DNA from: Cyathus striatus
Lineage: Eukaryota; Basidiomycota; Agaricomycetes; Agaricales; Nidulariaceae
Length of the DNA: 64,000 nt
Direction of reading: 5' to 3'
Assembly (NCBI GenBank): GCA_025738555.1
Contig: JAOVFP010000003.1
Location: 2,914,001-2,978,000, forward strand
Position numbers and translations under genes: made by a program. Shown here in pieces: positions 25,701 through 34,929 of this stretch. Within the stretch, counting starts at the first letter, position 1, and each line of letters opens with the position of its first letter. The notes beneath the pieces were generated by a model. The model had not been told where the DNA came from, made no database searches, and saw only the letters and a program-made list of their open reading frames with translations.

Positions 25701-26593
25701 TGCCACAACATGTCATTAGTGATCGAGGATCGCAATTTGCATCTCATTTCACAAAAGAATTTACAAAACGATTAGGAGTAAAAATGAACCTATCTACTGC
25801 ATATCAACCTCAGACCAACGGACAAGTAGAACGAGTAAATCAAGAAATCAAACAATATCTTAGGATTTACGTAAACTATGACCAAGACAATTGGGCTGAC
25901 AAAATACAAGTAACTGAATTCAATTATAACAACACAGTACATAGAGCAACCGGATATACTCCTTTTTATTTAATGTATGGACATCATCCCTATGGAGGAA
26001 TTTGACCAAATGGAACATCCCGAACTATTGGAGTCGATGAATTCATTACCACGATAAAAAAAGCTAGGGAAAATGCTAAGGCAGCCCTTACATTATCCAA
26101 TGAAGCAATGAAATGTGGATATGACAGAAATCGTAATGAATCACCTGAATATAAACCTGGTGACCTTGTTTATGTGGAAGGAATTAACATTAAATCCGAC
26201 AGACCGGTTGCGAAATTGGATGATAAATGATATGGACCCTTTAAAGTTTTAAAGAAAATAGGATTAGCATCATATGAAATCCAATTACCGAAATCTTGGA
26301 ACCGAAAACATCCGGTATACAACACCCAACTTCTTACTAAATATATTCCAGCACAATACAAATCACAACAAAAGCCGAAACTACCACCAGCTACTGTTAT
26401 TGATGATCAGGAACAATACGAAGTAGAAGCAATACTAGCATGGAAAATAAACCGGAAGAAAGTTTTATACAAGATAAAATGGAAGGGCTATTCCTATGAT
26501 CATTGTACTTGGGAACCAATTATGTCATTAACCGGATCTAAGAGTCTATTAAATAAATTTCATTGGGAAAATCCGGAATGTCCAAATATATAA
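22764..26593 (+). pseudogene. pol: pol: protease, reverse transcriptase, RNase H, integrase, chromodomain
   Basis: One frame with stops, mostly TGA. Domains in order: aspartic protease with LLDSGSTG near 23,185; reverse transcriptase with YMDD near 24,263; RNase H starting EADSSDFANGA near 24,703 and holding TDHKNLQYF near 24,912; integrase zinc finger (H..H near 25,330-25,360, C..C near 25,440-25,455); the integrase core with Asp in SIDFVGPL near 25,538, Asp in VISDRGSQF near 25,714 and Glu in NGQVERVNQE near 25,830; and a chromodomain YEVEAILAWK...YKIKWKGY...CTWEP at about 26,417-26,540. Stops near 23,165, 23,894, 23,957, 24,056, 24,100, 24,697, 26,003 and 26,228 are TGA; most fall where the family has Arg. 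One TAA occurs near 23,526. The catalytic residues themselves are retained. Confidence 0.9.
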
Positions 26594-26794
26594 ATAAGGA
26601 ACAATTCGACTTCAAATAAATTATCAAACAATGCTTTCTAACAACATCACTCTTTTGATTTACATTATTGTCATCTTCATTCTCTGCATGGCTGTTTTTA
26701 TACTCAGTCATTACATTCCTTGAATTATTCTTCAAATTCAAGAACGACCACCCCGACCAGAAGAATCAATTGAAATGTCGTGAGGACACAACTC

Positions 26795-26809
26795 TTAAAG
26801 GGGGGGTAA
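26795..26809 (+). other. Polypurine tract
   Basis: A purine run AAAGGGGGGG followed by TAA ends directly at the first base of the 3' LTR, where plus-strand priming would occur. Confidence 0.85.
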
Positions 26810-27184
26810 TGTTAGGATTTCATCACTTATCTAATCTTTCATCTAATCTCTATCTTATCTATATCATGTGACTAGTCACATGATCTACAAGGCGGATACC
26901 ATGTGTATCAACATATGTTACTCATCAGAACTATGGGCACAGTTACACAGTTTGGCCATATGTATAACATGAGTTCTTAATGTAGAAGCACAGTAAACAT
27001 GTGTTGTAGTGTAGGATACTTACATGCGATTACTTCATGGTTCTTTTCTATAAATACGGTCTTTCTAGTCAGTAATTCACTATTCTTGTGCTAGTTTATT
27101 CCAGACAAGCAATAAGATTCACTTTTACTCTTTATTCAAGTGTTTGAGTTCGACTTCGAGTGTTTAGCTTGTCTGTCGCTAACA
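26810..27184 (+). repeat. 3' LTR, 375 bp
   Basis: Same length as the 5' LTR with no indel. Followed by the GATAC duplication at 27,185-27,189. Confidence 0.95.
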
Positions 27185-27193
27185 GATACTCAC

Positions 27194-27352
27194 AATCTCA
27201 GAGTTAATTGATGCTCCATTGTTGGGCTGAGCCACTTTCTTTGGTCACTTCTTTGGAATCAATATCTCAATAGCTGCCCTTGCTGCTTCCTTGACAGTTG
27301 GAATCTGACCTGATCTTGTAGCGTTGCCAACAGCCATATATTGATGTTCCAT
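27194..27352 (-). pseudogene. hAT transposase, first exon
   Basis: An ATG at 27,352 begins MEHQYMAVGNATRSGQIP and the frame reaches IEILIPKK before a TGA at 27,250. The frame continues PKKVAQPNNGASINSEI up to a GTGAG donor at 27,193. With the TGA read as a mutated Arg codon, this gives a basic PKKxPKK stretch that would suit a nuclear localisation signal. The matching acceptor is at 20,316, on the far side of the gypsy element. Confidence 0.55.
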
Positions 27353-27359
27353 AGTGAGT

Positions 27360-28210
27360 ATACTGAAGAGGTGGCAAGTCCGCTGGGCATACCTAAACAA
27401 AGACAAAATGAATGTCATCAAGATGTCTGTCTGACTGAAGTGTTCTAAGGTGAGAGGAGAGGTGAGATTGATGAAATGAGGGTCTTGGAACATTACAAGA
27501 GAGAGAGAACTTTGATATGAAGTTCCAATGTGAAAACAAGAGGCAAGAGCATATAAATTGATAAAGTTGATGGTGAGAGTGTAGTGACAGAGAGTTAAAC
27601 TTAGAGTATGAGTTCAATGTGGTGAAAAACTTGATTAGGCAAGCTGTAGAAAATACAGAGACTTATGTACTGAATAAAGACAGCTAATCCTAAAATGTGT
27701 AAGTTACTTTTGGGACACTGGTAGACAATGACCTAGGATTAAAGAATAGAAATAAATAATGAAACATAGTTGAAACATGACAAATAAATTGGTAGTAGTT
27801 CAGGGAGTCCACTATAAGGAATAGTGTTGAGTTAATGTAAGGTTTCCAATGTTGAGATTCAGGGTTTGTACTGTGAGCAGTGGCAGGGAGGTTTTAGTGA
27901 ATTGAAATGATTCTTAGAACTGGGTATGATGACAGAGTGGTGCATGAAGTTGTACATTTTGAGGAAAGTCTGAGACAGGGCGAGTGGAGAGAGGAGGATA
28001 AGTTGAGACAAGTGGAACATGTATGGACACATCATTCCAGCATGATGCATGATTATGTAATCATAATTGGAGCATCTTCAGATGTGCAAGAGATTGTGTT
28101 TCGCATCACAGGCATTTTTCCTACTCTACAATACCACTGGTACTGGCTGAAAAAGTGCCGTTTTGGTTAGTTGTGTCAGGATTTGGAATTACTTGTGCAA
28201 ATATTATATT
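27360..28210. other. 5' part of the hAT element and flank, no gene recognised
   Basis: Open frames here are short and dissimilar to known families. It lies between the hAT first exon and the TACCC repeat cluster. Confidence 0.4.
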
Positions 28211-28219
28211 ATATGATTA

Positions 28220-28330
28220 TTATTATGCACATGGGTTGCTGCAGGTTGCAGGTACATTCAAGTCAACCCATACCCATACCCATTGGTACCCATACCTGTG
28301 ACCTGTATGGGTATGGTGTACCCATGCATT
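28220..28330. repeat. Clustered TACCCATACC repeats and imperfect hairpin, probable hAT terminus
   Basis: Direct repeats of ACCCATACCC and an imperfect inverted pair (GGTACCCATACC against GGTATGGTGTACC) end immediately before NLR coding sequence at about 28,325. Confidence 0.5.
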
Positions 28331-31300
28331 TGTCTAGATGAGTGTAATGATGCTGAAGTACAATCAAGAATTGTAAGGACAATGGGTGAAATATTAGCAG
28401 AGTCACCTATTCACCTGCAATTCCTCATTGCAAGCTGGCCAGAGATGGAACTGGTCAAAATATTTTCTCAAGCACTAGTAATATGCCTAGCATACTTCTA
28501 CCTACTATAAAAACATTATTTCTATATTCTATGTGCTACTTACAAATGGTATAATATATCTGGGTTGTAATTAGTAGCTAAGGTAGAGGTCCCGGACTGT
28601 TAGCTAGCGTGGGAATGATTCGCGCTAATAAGGGACATAACTAGCCTAAGTAGGAAAGCATCTAAGAATAGAAACACTGAGGTCAGAGCTTATTCTTGAC
28701 ATCAGTGGGAGGTGATTACCAGTAAGGCTGGAGATTGAGCTAAGTGCATGTCTATTCTAATAATAGGATATCAAAGTCAAATGTTATCACATCATAGGAA
28801 AAGGCATGAGGACTTAGACTTACAGAAAATGCTGCTATCTAACCATGCTGTACCAGTGCTGTGCATCGGCACGCCATAGGTGCCTGGCCAGGCCTGAGAC
28901 CCAGCATTCCCAGCAGGCTGATTCAGCAGTTCCCATTCCATGCATCAAAGCATGTGGCATCACACCTCCATATGGAACATTCTTCCTGCAGGACGAGTTA
29001 TTGTCCTTCGTTATCATCCCATGTGAACACATTCTTGGTGCTCATATGTTTGTCTATCCGTGATTTACTCCAGTCCATCAGAGATGCCTGTATCCAGTCT
29101 AAACATCTACTTTACCACTTAGCTAATGTATAAATTACTGTATTTGTATCAACTATATAGTTTCTCTAGCTGTAGTTCTGTATGATATTTAATAGGTAGC
29201 ATAGAATAATATGGGGGCAGTCTCCTGTGCCCCAAGAAATACCACCTAGCAGTTTGCATTCGTATTTGTGTGAGCAACGAGATTCTGAGTGCAATGAAAG
29301 TGAGAAGTCATAAGCCCATGCTAAATCTGAGATTAAGGAACATGCATCAAAACATGCATCAAAGTGTTCACTAAGCTTGCATTTCATCTTGAACATTGGT
29401 CTTCAACAGCTTTCCATTACCTTACTTCACCCAGAAGCTTCTTGCATCTGAGTCTTACCCACTGAGCACTTTCTTAGTGAGCATACATGGTGTGAGTGAA
29501 ATTACATATATTTTAATTTACATTACATTGTGCTAAACTAGGTACTTTACTAGTCTCTAGCATAACTGTTCAGCTAATACTAGACTTTCAGTACAACCCA
29601 AAAGAAGACATTCAGACCTATCTTGAAGATGAATTCAGTCTGATTAAACAAACACATTTCCTGAAGGATGAATTATCAAATGATCACAACTGGCCTTCAA
29701 AGTTTGATTTACAAACCTTGGTCTATAGGTCATCTGGACAATTTATTTATGCTTCAACTGTTCTCAAGTTTATTGCTAAAGATGATAGAGACCCACGAGA
29801 AGCACTCGAGAATGTCATTCACAACAAATACAAGGAAGACATACCAGAAGAAGCAAGTCCATATACACAGCTGGATGCACTGTACATGTACATTCTCTCC
29901 TCAGCTTCAGCCAAAACAAAGGGAGGTTATAATGCAATTATGGATGTATTACGAGCACTAGCACTCATTGAAATGTATTCCTTGGAATCTACTTCTTTGG
30001 CTGAACTCCTGGGAATTACAGAATCCAACCTGCAATTGCGACTGGTGCACCTTCACTCAATAGTACTCATCCCATCTGGAACTGCTATAAGTCACCCTTT
30101 TGAGCTGCAACACATTCAGTTTCACCATGCATCCATAAAAGATTTTTTACTGGACTCCTCAAGGTCTGAATATTTTTTCATTAATGCAGTGAAAGGACAC
30201 ATATTCTTAGGTCATTGCTGTATGGCCACAATTCTGCATATGATCAAGTCAAAGTTCTGGTCTACTGAAAATGCTGTACAAGAGGTCAAGTCCGAAATTG
30301 ATGACTTGTACAACACTGCTTCCCTTGCACAGAAGTATGCACTTGGAAATTATTTTCTCCATATCAAACACAGCAAGTTTGATGATCAATTATTAAATCA
30401 ATTTTTTCAACGTGAATACATGGGATTAATCATGTACTTCATGGTTTCAAATATACCTTATGACATAGCTAGGAGATCACTTCAGCCAGTATTCATTTTC
30501 AATTTCTATGATGATGTAAGTTGTATTTTTTTAACAAGAGTTAACTATCATTAATTCATACTTTAGATTTTTTTGGTCCCAGCATCAAAAGAGAAAAAGG
30601 CAGAAGACATTTGCAGCTTGGTAATTGAAGTAATAGATCAAATCATCTTGAAGAACTTTGTGGAAACTGGAGAATTTCTGTATGTGAAATGCATAGCTTC
30701 TCTTATAGGCAAAAGGAGAAACCTTGATATCTCAATTACTGATAATATCATCCAATGCTGGGCAGTGGCATTAATGGAGAATTCTGTTCAGGGGAAACAT
30801 ATATATTTGAGCAATGAGAGAAGTCAGGTTGTTTTTCATTGTATTTTGAAGCAGATCTCAGAGCTGTATGTTTCTAATTTCTGCAATGTTATGTCTACAA
30901 TAATGTTAAAATATCACTTAGTTCCTTGGCTAAATTAGCTGAGAGAAAGGATGACATAGACATAGGGCATTCATTTTTTCAGGCATTCAATGTTGACATG
31001 AAGTGGTATCCACTCATTCTTGAATATCTGCTCAAAAGAATCAAGCCATCCTTTGATTTTAAATTGTTTATTCAGATGTCCCATTCTGAATTTGAAAATT
31101 TGTATTCATTCCTTGACTTCCTTAGAGATACCTTGAGAAGTGAGGGATTCAAAATGAAGACTTGATATAACAGGGTGGAGAAAAACATGTCGATTCTAAT
31201 GGAAGCTGTTGTTGATTATTTAAAGGTAGCATTACACTAGTTCACTGCAAAAATTGACAGCACTAATTCCTTCAACACAGCAATGTGATAGCATCAATGA

Positions 31301-31523
31301 GGCAGATGTTCCCTCTATAAACAATTACTCACAGTTCCAGGTGACCAGTAGTCAGGAACCATGTCCCCAGCCACCAAGTAGTAGTGATCAAGAAATACAG
31401 GAGGAGACTATGGTACATGGAAATTTCCTGGGATCAGCAACTCAAACAGATTTTGGTGATACTGTGGGACAAAGCAATGGAAGTTCATCTAAGAAATTTT
31501 GGAGGCACTTCCTTTGTCATTAA
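28319..31523 (+). pseudogene. NACHT/NLR-like STAND protein, 5'-truncated and interrupted
   Basis: The frame opens with CICLDECNDAEVQSRIV and FLIASWPEMEL, the Walker B-like and sensor segments of fungal NACHT NTPases. The Walker A part is missing, removed or displaced at the hAT boundary. The frame stops at 28,477 and resumes at 29,551 after a 1,073 bp insert, giving FSQALV joined to SSITVQLILD. It continues through the usual post-NACHT helical region (QYNPKEDIQTYL, YRSSGQFIYASTV, LDALYMYILSSA, FHHASIKDFLL). Introns at 30,516-30,566 and 30,866-30,921 are in phase. A TGA at 31,163 then interrupts, and a serine/glutamine-rich tail follows to 31,523. NLRs act in fungal self/non-self recognition and cell death, but this copy cannot be functional. 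Confidence 0.75.
28478..29550. mobile_element. 1,073 bp MITE-like insert in the NLR gene, TA target duplication
   Basis: Flanked by TA on both sides, inside ACTAGT at each junction. The ends are imperfect inverted repeats: GTAATATGCCTAGCATA on the left and, read inward from the right, GTAAAGTACCTAGTTTA. Removing it restores a continuous NLR frame. No transposase is inside. TA duplication and end type suggest a Tc1/mariner-like non-autonomous element; because ACTAGT is palindromic, the exact end is uncertain by a few bases. Confidence 0.7.
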
Positions 31524-31559
31524 TATTCAACAAATACGCACTGTGACAAAGATTAGTAT

Positions 31560-32740
31560 ATAAAGTGATAATTTAAGCTGTAGCACTTCACATGTATTTC
31601 TTATGATTAAATTAAATTTTCTTAAAATTGTCTATGTATTGACAAGTGTTGAAAGAGTTTTGACTCGAAAGAAGTGGGAATGTTCTGACTGAGCTATGTA
31701 CTAGCCAATCATTATTTCTCAGTGAACTGTGAACACCCCATGAGGCACACCATTTTCATCATGCAGCTGTGTCATAGTAACCTTCTCTGCATATAATCCT
31801 CATTGGATTTGATACTACCCCAGAAATAGAATGAACAACTCTATGCAACTGGTACAGTCTTAACCACCAACCATGATCTTGCCACTTTACCTAGGAAGGC
31901 ATAGTCAGAATCTGAAATTCCAAGTCCAACAGAATTCCTAGGCAATATAATAGTAATAAGTCAATCCAATGTGAAATCTAATTAATAAAGAAATAGGGCC
32001 AGCAAGTGGCAGAGCCCACTACCAAATGGTAAGCACCACTGTAGATATTCGCTTCCTGCCATCTAGCTCGGTTGGTGGCGAACCACTCATTAAGTAATTA
32101 CTAGTTTTATCATAACCTATAGAGTATGCGAGTTGAGAGCCATATATGTTGTTTGTTTGACTCATTTTGTGTCGTTTTCATTGGTGGGTGTATGATGAAT
32201 GCCCCTGCTGTTTTGGTGTGCTTTAGCCATTAGACATGATGGGGCCATTATTTTAGCACTGTGTGTATATCTTTAACTTAATAACATATTCTGTCCTTCA
32301 TAATAACAAGAGAAAAGTATGGAAAGTTCTGTTAAATTTAGTGTTTACATTTGATTAATATATAGCAATTTTTAAAATGATACCCACATGGCGGAAAGGT
32401 AAATGCACATTTATGAAGACATTATGTACATTGAGTGACTTATTCTCTCTACACATGCCACATATCATTAAATTCTTACAAATAATACTTGATTATAGTG
32501 AAGAGGACGAATACCACTTGGTGGTATCCACTCAACAAAGAAATTTGGTGAGTGGCTGGCACATCCATCCGACCTCCAGATCCTGGTGAGCTCGCAAGAG
32601 AGGTGAACTGGGGGGAAATGTGAAGCTGTATTTCTCAGAGTGTATGTACAACAGATATACAATGATGGTAATGAACAAGGGAAGGATTTGTAATTGAAAA
32701 TGCAGACACAATGAGGTATGGAAATGAATTGAGTGAAAAC
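31560..32740. other. Intergenic stretch, no gene or RNA recognised
   Basis: Short open frames only, no repeat structure of note. I looked at the region near 32,070 for a tRNA and found no cloverleaf. Confidence 0.4.
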
Positions 32741-32741
32741 C

Positions 32742-33833
32742 CAGTAATTTACACTCCCCTGGGAGGTCTGTACAGATCCACACGGAATCTGTACAGACCT
32801 GAAAATTTCGTATGGAATCTGCACAGATCTGTGTGGAATCTGTACAGATCTGTACAGATCTGTGAGAATACCATACAGAATTTATATAGTGGCTATTATT
32901 ATTATTAGAGGTGATTATTCTGTACAGATTCCATTCATATTCTGCATGGATTCTGTGTGGATTTATGCAGAATCTGTAAGATCTGTTTAATACCTTAATT
33001 TTCCTGTTTTAAATCACAGTGTGACACTAAGTGTCATGCTCAACACTTAGTGTCACACATAATGCTTAGTGTCATGCTTAATGCACAGTGTCACACTTAA
33101 TGCATAGTGTCACAATCAATGCTTAGTGTCATGCTCAATGCTTAGTGTCACGCTCAATGCATAGTGTCACGCTTATTACACAGTGTCACATGTCATGCTC
33201 AACACTTAGTGTCACACTCAATGCATAGTGTCACGCTTAATGCATAGTGTCATGCTTAATGCACAGTGTCACACTTAATGCATAGTATCACACTCAATGT
33301 TTAATGTCATGCTTAATACTTAGTGTCATGCTTAATGCACAGTGTCACATGTCACGCTCAATGCTTAGTGTCATGCTTAATGCATAGTGTCACAATCAAT
33401 GCTTAGTGTCACGCTCAATGCATAGTGTCACACTCAACACTTACATGCTTAATGCTTAGCATCACACTCAATGCTTAGCATCACACTCAATGCTTAGTGT
33501 CACACTCAACACTTACATGCTTAATGCTTAGCATCACACTCAATGCTTAGCATCACACTCAATGCATAGTGTCACACAATTTTCTATTCTAATTTTCCAT
33601 AAGAAAATAAGTATAATAAGATTCTGTATGGATTCTGTACAGAATCTGTACAGAATTTTTTAGGTCTGTAAAGCAGAATTCTGTGTAATCTGCACAGAAT
33701 TTTTGATTCTGTGTGGAATCTGCACAGATTCAAAAAAACCTCTGCCAAATCTGTACAGATTCCACACAGACTCCAAAAATTCCATATGGATTCCATGTGG
33801 ATCTGTACAGAACACCTGGCTAAGTGTAAAGAG
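32742..33833. mobile_element. Non-autonomous inverted-repeat element built from satellites, related to the KDZ element at 60.95 kb
   Basis: Begins CAGTAATTTACACTCCCC, which matches the KDZ element end at 60,953 (CAGTAATTTACGCTCCCC) at 17 of 18 bases. Both arms (32,765-32,990 and 33,625-33,815) consist of palindromic TCTGTACAGATTCC-type repeats in mirror order, and the centre is a separate 19 bp tandem repeat. The right end (ending near GTGTAAAGAGCTC) is a poorer copy of the left, and I found no clean target duplication. There is no coding capacity. Confidence 0.65.
33018..33577. repeat. 19 bp minisatellite, about 28 copies
   Basis: The unit is close to TGCTTAGTGTCACGCTCAA. Variation among units is mostly C/T and G/A at CpG/TpG/CpA positions, such as CACGCT, CATGCT and CACACT. 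Confidence 0.9.
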
Positions 33834-34114
33834 CTCTAAATATCCTACAATTCTTATTTAATTATGTTACATTAGCATAGTAGAAGTAGTATTTAATTAG
33901 TAGAGCTGTATGTAAAATACTTCCATTCTGAAATCAAGACTATCTAAGCTCTTTCATCACCATTCACTGACTTTATTGTTGATGAACTTTGGTGTTCCTA
34001 TAATTGCTCAGTATTGCCTAGGTACTAGAGTCAGGTGATACAAACAACAGATTGTATATTGGAAACTCACAACAGATAATTTAACAAAAATCAGATATTT
34101 TCAAAAGACACCTA
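33834..34114. other. Short intergenic stretch, nothing recognised
   Basis: AT-rich; no open frame of interest. Confidence 0.3.
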
Positions 34115-34545
34115 TTAAATAACTATGTCTCTCATCTTCTGAACTTCAATTTTCATCTTTTTAGATATCTTCTTTAATTTTCCAAGTTTATGATATCTGG
34201 CTTTAAGATTGGCCTTACTCACAAAGGTATCAGGATGCTCTTCACCAAGAATCCTGATTCTCATTTCCAGCACTTGCTTCTCTAGCTTGTCAGCCTCTAT
34301 GTATTTACCAAGATTTTGGTAAGCACATGCAAGATTTCCCATACTCACAAGAGTATGGGGATGCTCTTCACCAAGAATTCTGGTTCTCATATCCAGCACC
34401 TGCTTCTCTAGCTTCTCAGCCTCCATGTATTTACAAAGATTTTGATAAGTGCATGCAAAATTGCCCACACTCATAAGGGTATCAGGATGCTCTTCACCAA
34501 GAATTCTGGTTCTCATTTCAGATAGGTAGTATGTGATGTGCTGTT
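34115..34545 (-). pseudogene. Tetratricopeptide-repeat fragment of a fungal NB-ARC/NLR-type protein
   Basis: Three 42-residue TPR units of the kinesin-light-chain/fungal NLR type are present, each with LGEEHPDT/HT and later KYxEAxKLEKQVLxMRxRI. The fragment has an internal ATG at 34,516 but is open slightly upstream to about 34,545, where recognisable sequence ends 30 bases before the hairpin at 34,577. It ends at a stop at 34,115 after a lysine-rich tail. No nucleotide-binding domain is present, so this is a fragment: either the end of an NLR or a piece captured by an element. Confidence 0.75.
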
Positions 34546-34576
34546 CCAGAGTGGTACATAAAATATACCAAATGAC

Positions 34577-34626
34577 AGGTACATGGGTATGTACCTGTAA
34601 ACAACCAGGTACATACCCATGTACCT
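34577..34626. repeat. Perfect 21 bp inverted repeat with an 8-base loop
   Basis: Left arm 34,577-34,597 (AGGTACATGGGTATGTACCTG), loop 34,598-34,605, right arm 34,606-34,626 is the exact reverse complement. Each arm is itself partly palindromic (GGTACAT...ATGTACC). CTAG follows 14 bases after the hairpin. Confidence 0.95.
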
Positions 34627-34929
34627 CAACGCACGGTAAGCTAGATATTAGTCAGTGTGATGTTTAATAGTAAAACACTTGTAGCGATATAAGACTATAT
34701 CTGTATTAGGAAAGTGGCCATACTACGCTACATTTTCAAAAAATAAGAATATGTGGTTCTACTAAACTACAATTTTGGCATGCACAAACCACATCCTATG
34801 TTCACCTCGACTCCCAAGATATATATAGCAAGTTAGTATAGATTCTAGAATACTATTCTTTGGTATACTTAGTTAAAAATATGTCTATAGAATGTATAAA
34901 TTGTAATGTAAAATGTAGTCTATAAGAAC
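34627..34929. other. AT-rich junction, nothing recognised
   Basis: Lies between the hairpin and the first satellite unit. If the giant element proposed below is real, its left end should be here or at the satellite edge. Confidence 0.3.

Larger units (their letters stand above)
20360..27184 (+). mobile_element. Complete Ty3/gypsy chromovirus-type LTR retrotransposon
   Basis: Two 375 bp direct LTRs (TGTTAGG...CTAACA) bound a gag-pol interior in the order protease, reverse transcriptase, RNase H, integrase, chromodomain. GATAC flanks both sides (20,355-20,359 and 27,185-27,189). The order and the integrase C-terminal chromodomain place it with fungal chromoviruses. LTR divergence is low, yet the coding region has about a dozen in-frame stops, nearly all TGA at Arg positions, so it is young but inactive. 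Confidence 0.95.
17600..28325 (-). mobile_element. hAT-family DNA transposon, decayed and split by a gypsy element
   Basis: Minus-strand transposase exons lie at 27.19-27.35 kb (5' part) and 17.85-20.34 kb (rest), with the gypsy element between them. The right end is probably at about 28,325. There, clustered TACCCATACC repeats and an imperfect GGTACCCATACC hairpin stop just before NLR coding sequence starts. Similar GTACCCCTGTGACCC repeats occur at 17,800-17,880 near the other end. hAT elements often carry such subterminal repeats, but no terminal inverted repeat or 8 bp target duplication could be fixed. Boundaries are approximate. Confidence 0.6.

Noticed and set aside
26538..26741. Minus-strand frames inside the gypsy element and other antisense frames over pol
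   Set aside because: Shadows of the plus-strand coding sequence.
28262..28330. Telomere-like TACCCA repeats
   Set aside because: Only a few copies, with mixed orientation forming a hairpin; better explained as hAT subterminal repeats.
20360..31523. A variant genetic code reading TGA as an amino acid
   Set aside because: The intact genes (9,022, 12,548, 41,907 and 51,988) contain no internal TGA. The TGAs are confined to elements and decayed copies and replace Arg, which fits CpG decay.
32060..32130. Possible tRNA (GGTTGGTGGCGAACCACTC)
   Set aside because: No acceptor, D and T arms can be paired around it.
33018..33577. CRISPR-like array
   Set aside because: The 19 bp units are contiguous, with no unique spacers, in a eukaryotic context; it is a minisatellite.
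34115..34545. TPR fragment as a complete small gene
   Set aside because: It begins inside a repeat unit with no upstream domain and abuts a hairpin; family members have a nucleotide-binding domain before the TPRs.
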